DNA from: Anaerosalibacter sp. Marseille-P3206
Lineage (GTDB): Bacteria; Bacillota; Clostridia; Tissierellales; Sporanaerobacteraceae
DNA: 64,000 bases
Reading direction: 5' to 3'
Assembly (NCBI RefSeq): GCF_900155565.1
Contig: NZ_FUHM01000002.1
Span: forward strand, 1,302,001 to 1,366,000
Shown here: positions 8,607 to 16,865 of the stretch, one piece after another
Numbering within the stretch: the first letter of the stretch is position 1
How the letters are laid out: every line of letters starts with the position of its first letter
Notes under the pieces: generated by a model
Told to the model about the DNA's origin: nothing
Database searches by the model: none
The model's input: only the letters and a program-made list of their open reading frames with translations
Program-made: the position numbers and the translations under genes

Positions 8607-9899
8607 ATGCGAAGAATTAGAAGTTCTAAAATATGCCCCATACTAAGTGCAAAACTATCTTCTCAAGCTCTAGAAGTATTACCGGTAATTGTACAAAGTA
8701 ATAATAATGACTTTAACCTTTTAAATAGTTTGATACAAAATATGTCTGGAAAAATCAAAAATGATCTTCCACTAATTGGAGGCATATCATGTAATTTGAG
8801 CACAGAGGCAATATATAGACTTGCAGAAGACCCAAATATAGAATATATAAGCTTTGATTCACAGGTATTTGCCCTGATGGACATCGGCACTGCTACTATA
8901 GGAGGCAACTTACCTCATGATAAAAACTACCTTGGAGAAGGGATCACCGTTGCAGTAATAGATACTGGAGTAAGCCCTCACAATGACTTAACGAAACCAA
9001 ATGATAGAATTGTAGGATTTAAAGACTTGGTAAACAACAAGACCTCTCCCTATGATGATAACGGACACGGTACTCATGTAGCCGGTATAGTAGGTAGTAA
9101 TGGATATTCTTCTAGAGGAAAATATGCTGGAGTTGCTCCAAAGGCTAATATATTGGCTGTAAAAGCCCTTGATGAAAACGGTAGTGGTAGTACATCAAAT
9201 ATAGTTAAAGCTATATCTTGGGTTATTGAAACTAAATCCCAATACAATACTAAGGTTATTAACCTTTCATTAGGTAGCCCTGCTAACAACCCTTGTTCAA
9301 AGGATCCTCTTTGCAAGGCTGTATCAAAAGCTGTAAACAGTGGAATAGTTGTTGTAGTAGCAGCAGGAAATAGTGGTCCATTAGCAAGCTCTATACTTTC
9401 CCCAGGCATTAATCCTGATGTCATAACAGTAGGAGCTGTTGATGATAAGAGAACTATTGATACTAGTGATGATACTATAGCTTCTTTTTCCAGTAGAGGC
9501 CCAACTATTGATGGACTTACTAAACCTGATTTGGTATCTCCAGGTGTAAATATCATGTCCTTGTCAAATAAAAAAGCTGATGACTATGTGTCACTAAGTG
9601 GAACATCTATGGCTACACCTTTTGTGTCAGGTAGTGTTGCACTGATGCTTGAAAAAGACAAAAACTTATCCCCTAAAGAAGTTAAAAGAAAACTATTGGA
9701 TTCATGCACTGATATGAAAGAATCTAAAGAAAGCCAAGGTGTTGGAATGATAAATCTAGAGAAGCTTTTCAAAGATGTACCTAGTGGAGAAAAGGGGAAA
9801 AACGAGTTAAATCAAGATATATCACAATTTTTCAATAGTCCAATTGTGGAGACATTTTTAGTATTGTTATTTGTAATGTTATTGTTGGAGAATAATTGA
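8607..9899 (+). CDS. Subtilisin-like serine protease (S8) with C-terminal membrane tail
   Basis: 430 residues. The catalytic triad is visible in consensus settings: D119 in AVIDTGV, H154 in NGHGTHVAG and S334 in SGTSMATP, with the oxyanion asparagine N255 in AAGNSGP. There is no signal peptide. Residues 20-90 look like an inhibitor-I9-type propeptide, and the last 25 residues (PIVETFLVLLFVMLLLENN) form a hydrophobic tail anchor. The protein may therefore act inside the cell near the membrane, or be exported by a route not visible here. Its 3' end is unusual: partial copies recur at 12,526 and 16,866 next to defence cassettes. Start ATG 8607 has GGTGAT upstream. It is transcribed alone and opposite to its neighbours. 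Confidence 0.85.
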   Translation: MRRIRSSKICPILSAKLSSQALEVLPVIVQSNNNDFNLLNSLIQNMSGKIKNDLPLIGGISCNLSTEAIYRLAEDPNIEYISFDSQVFALMDIGTATIGGNLPHDKNYLGEGITVAVIDTGVSPHNDLTKPNDRIVGFKDLVNNKTSPYDDNGHGTHVAGIVGSNGYSSRGKYAGVAPKANILAVKALDENGSGSTSNIVKAISWVIETKSQYNTKVINLSLGSPANNPCSKDPLCKAVSKAVNSGIVVVVAAGNSGPLASSILSPGINPDVITVGAVDDKRTIDTSDDTIASFSSRGPTIDGLTKPDLVSPGVNIMSLSNKKADDYVSLSGTSMATPFVSGSVALMLEKDKNLSPKEVKRKLLDSCTDMKESKESQGVGMINLEKLFKDVPSGEKGKNELNQDISQFFNSPIVETFLVLLFVMLLLENN

Positions 9900-9940
9900 A
9901 TGAGTGAGTAGCTGAGTCAGGGGACGGTCCCCTGACTCAG
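9804..9940 (+). repeat. Protease 3'-end repeat, copy A (inside the intact gene)
   Basis: The last 96 bases of the protease gene plus about 40 downstream bases, including the TGAGTCAGG palindrome, are matched almost base for base by 12526-12662 (copy B). The coding part is also matched at 17132-17227 (copy C). All copies are in the same orientation. Confidence 0.85.
9912..9940. repeat. Family A palindrome (TGAGTCAGGGGAC type), perfect
   Basis: CTGAGTCAGGGGAC and its exact complement face each other across a single base: 14-bp arms. It lies 12 bases after the protease stop and can act as a terminator hairpin, although no T-tract follows. Confidence 0.85.
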
Positions 9941-10006
9941 TATTAACTCTCCATCCGATAAATTGTATAAATACTGTAATATTAATAATCTTATCATCAA
10001 TTCAGG
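9941..10006 (-). pseudogene. Relic of an IS1182-type transposase
   Basis: The minus strand encodes PELMIRLLILQYLYNLSDGE, nearly the same as residues about 58-76 of the intact transposases at 20,916 and 41,444, with roughly 80% base identity. Only 66 bases remain. It abuts a family A palindrome on one side and cuts the darT reading frame on the other. Confidence 0.7.
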
Positions 10007-10415
10007 ATTTTTTACAGCCCTTTTCAATAAACTGAACTCCATCTAATGATAAGGTTTTTTCTGCATCTAGAAAAAAGAAAATTGGTACTGGACAATTAGC
10101 ATTTATGCCTCGTTCTCTAATACTTTCTGGTTTATGTCCTTCATTATGAAATTGGGTAGGAGTTTTAGGGCGCATGTATAATCTTGCATATCTTAATACC
10201 GTTTCATCTGTAATCTCTATCACACTTGCACTAGCATTATCAGAAACCATAAGATTTTCATCATAAGCTAATTTCCTGCCAAAGATATATTCTTTATCAA
10301 TGATACTTACTGCATTATGAACATCTGTGAAATGATATAAATATAGTGGCCACCAATTAATGCTTCTATTTAATTTCAGTCTCTGTTCCTCAATTATTTG
10401 TCTGTAACTTACCAT
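10002..10415 (-). CDS. darT: Truncated DarT-like ADP-ribosyltransferase toxin
   Basis: 137 residues; DarT proteins are normally about 200-220. The NAD-binding part is present: LYHFT (26-30), the I..G.L segment around 38-49, and ARLYMRPKTPTQFHNEG (77-93), the conserved R-x3-P-M/T-x-F/Y motif. The frame runs into transposase-derived sequence at about 10,006 and stops after one foreign codon. The C-terminal region that carries the catalytic glutamate of this family (DNA thymidine ADP-ribosylation) is missing, so the toxin is probably inactive. The stop of darG and this start overlap as TAATG, the usual coupling of the pair. Family assignment is fairly sure; lack of activity is inferred. Confidence 0.7.
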   Translation of the reverse strand: MVSYRQIIEEQRLKLNRSINWWPLYLYHFTDVHNAVSIIDKEYIFGRKLAYDENLMVSDNASASVIEITDETVLRYARLYMRPKTPTQFHNEGHKPESIRERGINANCPVPIFFFLDAEKTLSLDGVQFIEKGCKKS

Positions 10416-11284
10416 TAATTCTCACCGTCCCATGAACTTATATACTGATAGCCATTGCTAGTTTCAATAGATTCGGTATCATTATTCATTATTATAATGG
10501 GTTGAACATAATCAAGACGTTTTAGTATATCTAGCATTATTGGCCCATAACTTGTAAATCTTTCAGGTAGCCTATCTATCTCAATAACACCTACATTACG
10601 AATATAATACCAAAAATCACATAAGTCCTCCTCTGGTATTACAATTTCATCACCATTAATTAAATGAATACCATCTTCCTTCCAGGATATATGTTTTAGT
10701 AAGCTATCATTTATGAAAAGTTCACTATTTTCATTAATAGCATGTTGTAATTCTTCTTTTATAAAAGTAAATCCTATTGAATTAGTATTCTTTCTTAACC
10801 ATTTCTCAATTTCTAATGTTTTTTTATGCTCTGGTATTGATTCTTTATAATTATCTAAATATATATATATATGAATTGGGAGGTTTTTTAAATATTTTTC
10901 CATTATTGGCCCAACTTCATTCCAATCTAAACCACCATTTCCACATCCTAGTTTAGGAAATGCAATAGACTCAATTCCCAACTTCTCATAAGATTGTACA
11001 AATTTTTCTAATCCCTTCTCTATATATGTAATTTTGGAAGGTGAACGCCAATGCTTTTTTGTTGGAAATAGTAAAACCCACTTTTCTCCTCTTTTCCATA
11101 ATAAAAGTTTTCCTATATCAAAAGATTTGTCATCACATTTCTTTTGATATAGTTTAAACATTTCTGGATATCTTTTTTTAAATTCCAAGGCAATACCTTT
11201 ACCCATAACACCTACAGTATTCACTGTATTAACTAATACTTGCGCTGGGCTGCTGAACAAGTCACCCTTTATATATGTCAGCAT
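10415..11284 (-). CDS. darG: DarG-like macro-domain antitoxin
   Basis: 289 residues. Residues 1-150 are a macrodomain: IKGDLF, NTVNTVGVMGKGIALEFK (19-36), and PKLGCGNGGLDW, the ADP-ribose-binding loops seen in DarG/TARG1-like hydrolases, which remove ADP-ribose from DNA. Residues 160-289 match the position of the C-terminal domain that binds and blocks the toxin. It is translationally coupled to darT by TAATG. Because darT is truncated, this antitoxin may persist alone as protection against DarT toxins of incoming elements, or simply be decaying. The frame is complete. Confidence 0.8.
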   Translation of the reverse strand: MLTYIKGDLFSSPAQVLVNTVNTVGVMGKGIALEFKKRYPEMFKLYQKKCDDKSFDIGKLLLWKRGEKWVLLFPTKKHWRSPSKITYIEKGLEKFVQSYEKLGIESIAFPKLGCGNGGLDWNEVGPIMEKYLKNLPIHIYIYLDNYKESIPEHKKTLEIEKWLRKNTNSIGFTFIKEELQHAINENSELFINDSLLKHISWKEDGIHLINGDEIVIPEEDLCDFWYYIRNVGVIEIDRLPERFTSYGPIMLDILKRLDYVQPIIIMNNDTESIETSNGYQYISSWDGEN

Positions 11285-11446
11285 CTACCTTCCTCCTTAT
11301 TTAATATACTTATAAATAATAATTTAGTATTAATATTATTATATCTAATATAATGATATATAACAACTTAAGCCCTTGCTATATAACGATTCCTTACACG
11401 AGAAGAAATATATGAAACAGTATAAGTAGCTATATTAAAAAAGATA

Positions 11447-11476
11447 AAAGTGAGTCAGAGGACCGTGACTCACTTT
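11447..11476. repeat. Family A palindrome, short form
   Basis: AAAGTGAGTCA (11447-11457) faces TGACTCACTTT (11466-11476) around GAGGACCG. It is the same core as the other TGAGTCAGG palindromes. It sits upstream of darG in an otherwise featureless AT-rich gap (11285-11477). Confidence 0.75.
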
Positions 11477-11477
11477 G

Positions 11478-11690
11478 ACAATATTTCCATGAGGACTATC
11501 TCCTCTTCCTCTATGGTTAATACCATTAGTGTTTGTATATTTACTTTATTATCTACATTATAACCTATGGCAGTGGTAAGACTTACTTGTATACAAAATC
11601 AATTAATATTACCTCCTTCCCTTCTTCAGATAGTGCATACCCTAGGTTCAATGCTGTAGTTGTTTTTCTACCTCCTTTTTGGGTAATAAA
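11478..11690 (-). pseudogene. ParA/Soj-type partition ATPase relic
   Basis: The minus strand reads ITQKGGRKTTTALNLGYAL, EEGKEVILIDF and, after a short break, VSLTTAIGYNVDNK. These align with the deviant Walker A (QKGGVGKTTTA, here with VG lost) and the LLIDxDPQxxLT motif of ParA proteins. The start is replaced by the terminator at 11685-11714, and everything beyond about residue 70 is missing. It is a leftover of a plasmid or conjugative element partition system. Confidence 0.6.
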
Positions 11691-11714
11691 AAAGAGCCCA
11701 TTAAATTTGAGCTC
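11685..11714 (-). terminator. Intrinsic terminator after the retropepsin-like gene
   Basis: On the minus strand GAGCTC, a 9-base loop and GGGCTC are followed by TTTTTTATT. It lies about 57 bases downstream of the stop at 11771. Confidence 0.6.
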
Positions 11715-11770
11715 CATAATATTGGATAATCCTTAGCTTATTAATTTATGTTTATAATTCTTTTTAAGTT

Positions 11771-12172
11771 TTAATTATTTTCATCGTTATCTCTAACAGA
11801 TACAATCATTTTTTCTAAATCTATTATTGTGCCTATATGTTTCATAAAGTCCATTCCTATTATTCCATTTATTTCAAACCCATAATCCATAACCCCAATT
11901 TCAATATTGAAATTTTCTATTGTTAAAATTCCAAATCTTATTTTATCAATTTCTTTCTTATATACAAATTCTATTCCGCCTACACCTGAAATAGTTTCTA
12001 TTGTATCTTCTTTTTCTATTGTAATCCCAATTTTATCAACTTCATCCATTTTTAAAATTGTCCCACCTGATCCTGTATCTAATAAAATATTATCTAATGT
12101 TATTGAGTTACCCTTATATTCAATTGTAATTTCACAAAATGGCAAACCATATTTATAATCTAATTTAACCAT
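11771..12172 (-). CDS. Retropepsin-like aspartic protease
   Basis: 133 residues. The active-site triad appears as LLDTGSGGTIL (about 30-40), and the second conserved motif of the fold appears as INGIIGMDFM (about 104-113, the G-hydrophobic-x-G-x-D flap/turn typical of bacterial retropepsin-like proteins). A single DTG per chain means it would work as a homodimer. No signal peptide or membrane segment is seen, so it is probably cytoplasmic. Its start lies 8 bases inside the upstream small gene, so the pair is translationally coupled. The target is unknown, and the setting among defence genes makes a regulatory cleavage role possible but unproven. Confidence 0.75.
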   Translation of the reverse strand: MVKLDYKYGLPFCEITIEYKGNSITLDNILLDTGSGGTILKMDEVDKIGITIEKEDTIETISGVGGIEFVYKKEIDKIRFGILTIENFNIEIGVMDYGFEINGIIGMDFMKHIGTIIDLEKMIVSVRDNDENN

Positions 12173-12425
12173 ATTTCCTAACTCCTATCCAGCTTCGTTC
12201 TTCTATTATCAATTCCGTATTCTTAGTATGATAAACATACATCTCCCTTGATTTATCCTTCTTATGCATTTTAGAATACTCTTTTAAAGCTTCTCTACTA
12301 TCATCAAATGAATTAATAACTGAAAGATCTTCTATGATTCTTTTTCCATCCTTTGAACATGCTTCTATAGCTTCAAATAACAACCATTTATTTGGATGCT
12401 TTTTTACTGCTTCAGTCCATTTCAA
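12165..12425 (-). CDS. Small unknown protein paired with the aspartic protease
   Basis: 86 residues from a TTG start with AGGAG 9 bases upstream. It is soluble and highly charged, beginning KWTEAVKKHPNKWLLFEAI and ending with a beta-rich stretch (EMYVYHTKNTELIIEERSW). It overlaps the protease gene by 8 bases, so the two are made together. I recognise no named family, but this conserved-looking pairing suggests a partner, substrate or inhibitor of the protease. It lies between a ParA relic and protease-repeat copy B. Confidence 0.55.
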   Translation of the reverse strand: MKWTEAVKKHPNKWLLFEAIEACSKDGKRIIEDLSVINSFDDSREALKEYSKMHKKDKSREMYVYHTKNTELIIEERSWIGVRKYG

Positions 12426-12525
12426 AACAATACACTCCTTTCGATTAAGAGATTGTAAATTTCTTTTATCATAAATATCTTCTATCTATATATTACCCTT
12501 TTTCAGCTTTTTTCTCCAGTAAGGT

Positions 12526-12662
12526 GAGTTAAATCAAGACATATCACAGTTTTTCAATAGTCCAATTGTGGAGACATTTTTAGTATTGTTATTTGTAATG
12601 TTATTGTTGGAGAATAATTGAATGAATGAGGGGCTGAGTCAGGTGACGGTCTCCTGACTCAG
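12526..12662 (+). repeat. Protease 3'-end repeat, copy B, with family A palindrome (12634-12662)
   Basis: Near-identical to 9804-9940, from GAGTTAAATCAAG through the protease stop and the CTGAGTCAGG palindrome, with only a few substitutions. Its first bases (AAGGTGAGTT) match copy C better than copy A. No upstream protease coding sequence is present. Confidence 0.85.
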
Positions 12663-12699
12663 TTAGTTCTATTTTGTTTTATATTATGTTTACAATTAT

Positions 12700-12860
12700 A
12701 CCTATTGTGGTATGACAAGAACAAGGTAATCGATACCGTAAAGGTGCGGTTGCCACGATGGTGATTTAAAAAGTTTTAATCACTCTGCATGGCCGTGTAG
12801 GGTTATTATTTTTTTCAAGCTATTCCGAAATTGGAATAGTTAATTATCCTCTTTACCGAG
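12700..12860. other. Unexplained GC-richer, structured non-coding tract
   Basis: Within AT-rich surroundings, 12720-12802 is notably richer in G and C (GGTGCGGTTGCCACGATGG, then GCATGGCCGTGTAGGG). It contains a hairpin GTGATT...AATCAC (12761-12783) and another CTATTCC...GGAATAG (12820-12839). No open frame crosses it. It could be a structured RNA or the non-coding end of an IS605/IS607-type element. From 12,850 to 12,960 the minus strand holds small frameshifted peptide remnants (RLPTKRVTEALGRS; KAIKQLEGSEYINLG) of an unidentified gene. Confidence 0.4.
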
Positions 12861-12972
12861 ATTAATATATTCAGATCCTTCAAGTTGTTTAATTGCTTTC
12901 TACAATATGTTATACTTCGTCCAAGTGCTTCTGTTACCCTCTTAGTTGGTAACCTGGTCATTATATTCATCA

Positions 12973-13629
12973 TCATATATCTATTATTTTAGAAAAGTCA
13001 TGAAATATGTGATATAGGGTAATGTCATTATGACAATATTTATATTTACCAGTATAAACATTATCTGACTTTTTTATAAAATCCTCTATAATGCTTAATT
13101 CCGTTTTTGACCTTTGTATTAAATTAATTTTTCCCACATTATCAATAATATCTATTTTTTTTACTATAAACCCAAACATTATATTTCTATTTTCATAAGT
13201 GGTGTAATAGGCAGTAGGACCAACAAACCTATATACACCATCATCTATATATTTTTTATTTAATATTGATGACCCATCTATTCTCTTGCATTCTATTACA
13301 AAATACGCCCTAGTATCTTCAAAACTATTTGGGTGAATTAATATTTTGATATCTATATTTCCATATTTTTGTGAACCCAATTTTCTTTCACGTACTTCTG
13401 CCTGAAACAAAAATCTAGTCAAACCAACTTTTCTACGAACTGAATTGTTGGCTAAATAGTTTTCAAGCAAATAATCCCTTATTTCTTCTTCATCATTTCT
13501 AACCTTGTCCCCATTTGCTACACAATCATCAACCATTATATTGCAGCAACTTAAAATCTTATCAATAATCTCCATTAAGATTGCATCCACTAAAGATTGA
13601 TTTAATCTCCTATTTTTAAGTCCCCCCAT
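12973..13629 (-). CDS. PD-(D/E)XK-like nuclease partner of the adenine methylase
   Basis: 218 residues from the ATG at 13629. I prefer this start to an upstream in-frame one because GAGG lies 9 bases before it and it begins one base after the methylase stop. The core motif is GNIDIKILIH...AYFVIECKRID (about 90-117), the D-x(n)-E-C-K pattern of restriction endonuclease-like folds. The remainder is helical. It is directly coupled to the N6-adenine methylase gene, so the two probably form one restriction-modification or modification-linked defence unit. The specific family is not recognised. Confidence 0.65.
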   Translation of the reverse strand: MGGLKNRRLNQSLVDAILMEIIDKILSCCNIMVDDCVANGDKVRNDEEEIRDYLLENYLANNSVRRKVGLTRFLFQAEVRERKLGSQKYGNIDIKILIHPNSFEDTRAYFVIECKRIDGSSILNKKYIDDGVYRFVGPTAYYTTYENRNIMFGFIVKKIDIIDNVGKINLIQRSKTELSIIEDFIKKSDNVYTGKYKYCHNDITLYHIFHDFSKIIDI

Positions 13630-13630
13630 A

Positions 13631-16579
13631 TTATTTTTCCTCACTTTCAAATAATATAGCATCTATTGTGGCTGCCAAATCCATTTCAGCAATAGCAGGA
13701 TGCCAATTTTTATATTCATTTGTTTTAATAATGAAAAATGAGGAATCTTCAAAATTTATGACATCTTTAATATCATAAAAGACATCATTTATCTCATGAA
13801 TCATAAACCTAGTGAAAATATCTTTAAGTTCCCCTGGTTTTTCTATAAATTCGATGTCATTTCCATTAATATTATTTGCTTTTTCTATAAATTCCATTTC
13901 AAAAATATTATACCTACTCTTTACATTATGATATATTTTAATCCTGCCCTCAAGTCCTGCAGGGTCTAATACCTTAGTCCAATATTCTTGAAAAATAATA
14001 GCATAATCAATCATAGATTTCTTTGTTGCCAATTTAACCGCATTATGCTTATTGAAATTAGTAAGTTCAGGTATCTGTACATTTATTGCATAATCAACAA
14101 AGTTATTATTTTCTAATTCAAACATTTCTAAAACTAACATATCTAATTCCTCAATAAGTTTATCTAGAGGATTGGCATCATTGTGTTGGCGTATTTCTAC
14201 ATTTAGTTTGTTTTTCTCAATACATTCTTGAATTTCATCTACTTTTTTTATTAATGCTTTATTTTCTAAATATGGAAATTTGAATACCTCATCAAATATA
14301 ACTATTTCCATCCATATACCTATTGAAGACCCCAGCATTAAATTTAAATACGAGTAGAATGACGAATTCAGTAATCCAACTAAATTTTTAAGTGTATCCT
14401 TATCATTTTTATTACCTTTCACACCATAGGTCATTTTTCTATAAATAAAGCCCTTTTCTGAATATACTGCCCTCATTTTATAATTATTAATATTTGCCCC
14501 TGTTCTTATTAAACAATATGGGGGTTCGAATAACTCAGGTCTTCTAGGCCTATGAATTTCTGTCTTATTAAAAATACTTGCATCCTTAAAATCTATACTA
14601 AAAGAAGAAATTTTTTTCGAATCTATAATTATTCTACCTAATAAGTGTTCTGAAGACTTTTTATATTTTCCACTCTCCTGTATGCCACCACCACATATTA
14701 ATCCCCTTTCTTCAATTACATCATTTATAGTTTTATATTTTTCCTCTAGATACCTAATAATCTCAAAATCATGAATAGTTCCATATACTAAAGTTTTCCA
14801 TAACCAATCATGCTCTAATAGCATTCGTTGATTTACTAATTTTGTGTCATTTTTTTCTTTAACTATAATATTAAATAATTTAAAAAATACATTAGGTTTT
14901 AATGATGTATATCTTATATTATTATCTGATGAATCTAAATCAGTTTTCTTAAACGTTATAATAGCTGCCAGTCCAACTGCCTTTTTAAAAAGCAACTTTC
15001 TCACAGGTGACAGTTCTATTACTGATATTATTTTAAAATTCTCTAGCATTAATTTTCGAAAATTTACTGCCTGTTTTCCAGCATTATATAATATTTTTGA
15101 GGTTATTACTAAACAACAAGCTGTAGAATCCCCCATAAATTCCGCACTCCTAATAATAAAATCCCTGCTTATTTCATTGTTTTGTTGTGGATAATTATGT
15201 TTTTCCCTATATTTATTTAACCTACCTTTTTCATCTTTTATAGAGCCCCAGGGTGGGTTTCCCAATATAAAATCGTATTTATTTTCTTTTAAAATACTGG
15301 TCATTTCTTCATCAAAAAAGTCTGCCACTATTAAATTTGTTCCTAGCAGGTTTGGAAATCTAAAATGATTTAACTTTTTTAGATCGGTATAATCCAAAAT
15401 GGTTAAATATAAGGAAAATATTGCAACATCAATTGCCTCTGCATTTTTATCTACACCATATATATTATCAATTAACAGTTTATTTAAATTATCGTTTGAT
15501 AAATATCCATTATTGGAATAATTTATATCTAACATTTTTCTGAAACTTCCAACTAAAAAAATCCCCGAGCCACAAGAAGGATCCAATACCTTACAAGTCT
15601 CGTTATTAACAACAAAATTTTCAATGTTTTCTGTTAATATAAAATCTACTAGGTATGGTGGTGTATAGAATGATTTATCTTTTTTTTGCTTATCCTCCCC
15701 TAATAATATTTCATAAATATTACTTATTAATTCAACTGGAATTATATTAAAATCGTATAGTGGTAACATAGAAAATTGGCCAGAACTTTGCTCTAGTTCT
15801 CCTGATAAAAATTCTTTTAAAATAATAAATACTTCATTAGGTAGTTCTGCACTATTTTCATTATTATCTACATCGAATAGGTTTCCATTAAACCTTTTTT
15901 TTAAATGATAAAATAACTTATATAGTTCAGTTTTGTTTTCTACTATTTTTAGTAGATTCTTTCTTGATTCTATGGTATCTGATGTTAAGCCATTGTAGCC
16001 AATGTCTATTCCACGATCTATTAAACACCTTATGAAAATTAACCTAAGAATAAGTTTCGTTGCAAAATCTATATTGTACCCATCCTTTAGCTTTTTAGTT
16101 ACATATTCTAAGTTTTCAAGCATAATTTGATTTAAGTCTTTACCTGGACTTTTCTTATTAAATTCTACCCAGAAATTTTTATCAGTTATATTCCAATACG
16201 AAAAATTAGAGGTTTCATCGCATTCACTAATAGGAAGACTTTCTACATCTTTTAATATTTCATTCTCTTCTAAAATACTTCCATTATAAATTATAATATC
16301 TGTATTATTGTTAAAGATGACAATTGGTATCTGGGCATTCCAAATTTTTGTAGATAATAATCTCATTTCTTTTATATTATTTATTTCTTCAAAAAATAAT
16401 ATAAATGGTTTATTATCTAAACAGAAAAAGGCTACAGGATCTAATTCATTTAATACTTTTTTTTGGTGAAGATTTAATTCCTCACAATTTTGTATTTCTT
16501 TTTTATAGTAAAGTTTGTTCGAATTAATAAATCCTAGCTTTTCTAATATTAAATTTGTTGATTTCGAAACCTGTGCCAT
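13631..16579 (-). CDS. Large N6-adenine DNA methyltransferase (type IIG/Eco57I-like)
   Basis: About 982 residues from the ATG at 16579, chosen because AAAGG sits 8 bases upstream; two more upstream starts exist. The SAM-binding motif DPSCGSG is at about 336-342 and the catalytic NPPW at about 444-447, an amino-methylase of the gamma class. The first 300 residues are an N-terminal domain that could include a nuclease (LDNKPFILFFEE). The C-terminal 450 residues contain LICGGG, RRPELFEPPY and NSSFYSYL, typical of the target-recognition part of Eco57I-type enzymes. It methylates adenine at a specific site. The adjacent nuclease gene suggests restriction. A promoter must lie in the AT-rich gap 16580-16865, but no clear boxes were found there. 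Confidence 0.8.
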   Translation of the reverse strand: MAQVSKSTNLILEKLGFINSNKLYYKKEIQNCEELNLHQKKVLNELDPVAFFCLDNKPFILFFEEINNIKEMRLLSTKIWNAQIPIVIFNNNTDIIIYNGSILEENEILKDVESLPISECDETSNFSYWNITDKNFWVEFNKKSPGKDLNQIMLENLEYVTKKLKDGYNIDFATKLILRLIFIRCLIDRGIDIGYNGLTSDTIESRKNLLKIVENKTELYKLFYHLKKRFNGNLFDVDNNENSAELPNEVFIILKEFLSGELEQSSGQFSMLPLYDFNIIPVELISNIYEILLGEDKQKKDKSFYTPPYLVDFILTENIENFVVNNETCKVLDPSCGSGIFLVGSFRKMLDINYSNNGYLSNDNLNKLLIDNIYGVDKNAEAIDVAIFSLYLTILDYTDLKKLNHFRFPNLLGTNLIVADFFDEEMTSILKENKYDFILGNPPWGSIKDEKGRLNKYREKHNYPQQNNEISRDFIIRSAEFMGDSTACCLVITSKILYNAGKQAVNFRKLMLENFKIISVIELSPVRKLLFKKAVGLAAIITFKKTDLDSSDNNIRYTSLKPNVFFKLFNIIVKEKNDTKLVNQRMLLEHDWLWKTLVYGTIHDFEIIRYLEEKYKTINDVIEERGLICGGGIQESGKYKKSSEHLLGRIIIDSKKISSFSIDFKDASIFNKTEIHRPRRPELFEPPYCLIRTGANINNYKMRAVYSEKGFIYRKMTYGVKGNKNDKDTLKNLVGLLNSSFYSYLNLMLGSSIGIWMEIVIFDEVFKFPYLENKALIKKVDEIQECIEKNKLNVEIRQHNDANPLDKLIEELDMLVLEMFELENNNFVDYAINVQIPELTNFNKHNAVKLATKKSMIDYAIIFQEYWTKVLDPAGLEGRIKIYHNVKSRYNIFEMEFIEKANNINGNDIEFIEKPGELKDIFTRFMIHEINDVFYDIKDVINFEDSSFFIIKTNEYKNWHPAIAEMDLAATIDAILFESEEK

Positions 16580-16865
16580 TATCATCACCTTTCCATTCTA
16601 TCTTTTAGAATATATACTTAATAATACATATTATCATATATATTATATATTCTACAAGTTTTTTTAAAAGTCCTTCTTGTTTTAAAAATTTGTAAATCAA
16701 AAGATAAGCAAAATTAATTACCTACCCTTAACTTTATATTAATATATAAACTTTAATTCGCTAAACTAAAAATAATTTTTTTCATAATTTTAACTGAAAT
16801 ATCTACAAACTACAGCATCCCTAACCCCTGTACCCATTGAAATCAAGCCATTATATTTTTTCGCT

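Noticed and set aside
9074-9556. Long minus-strand frame of 160 codons inside the protease gene
   Set aside because: It is the antisense shadow of an intact S8 protease with all catalytic motifs.
11533-11736. 67-codon plus-strand frame containing YGSGKTYLY
   Set aside because: The GSGKT string is a coincidence on the antisense of the ParA relic; the minus strand explains the sequence better.
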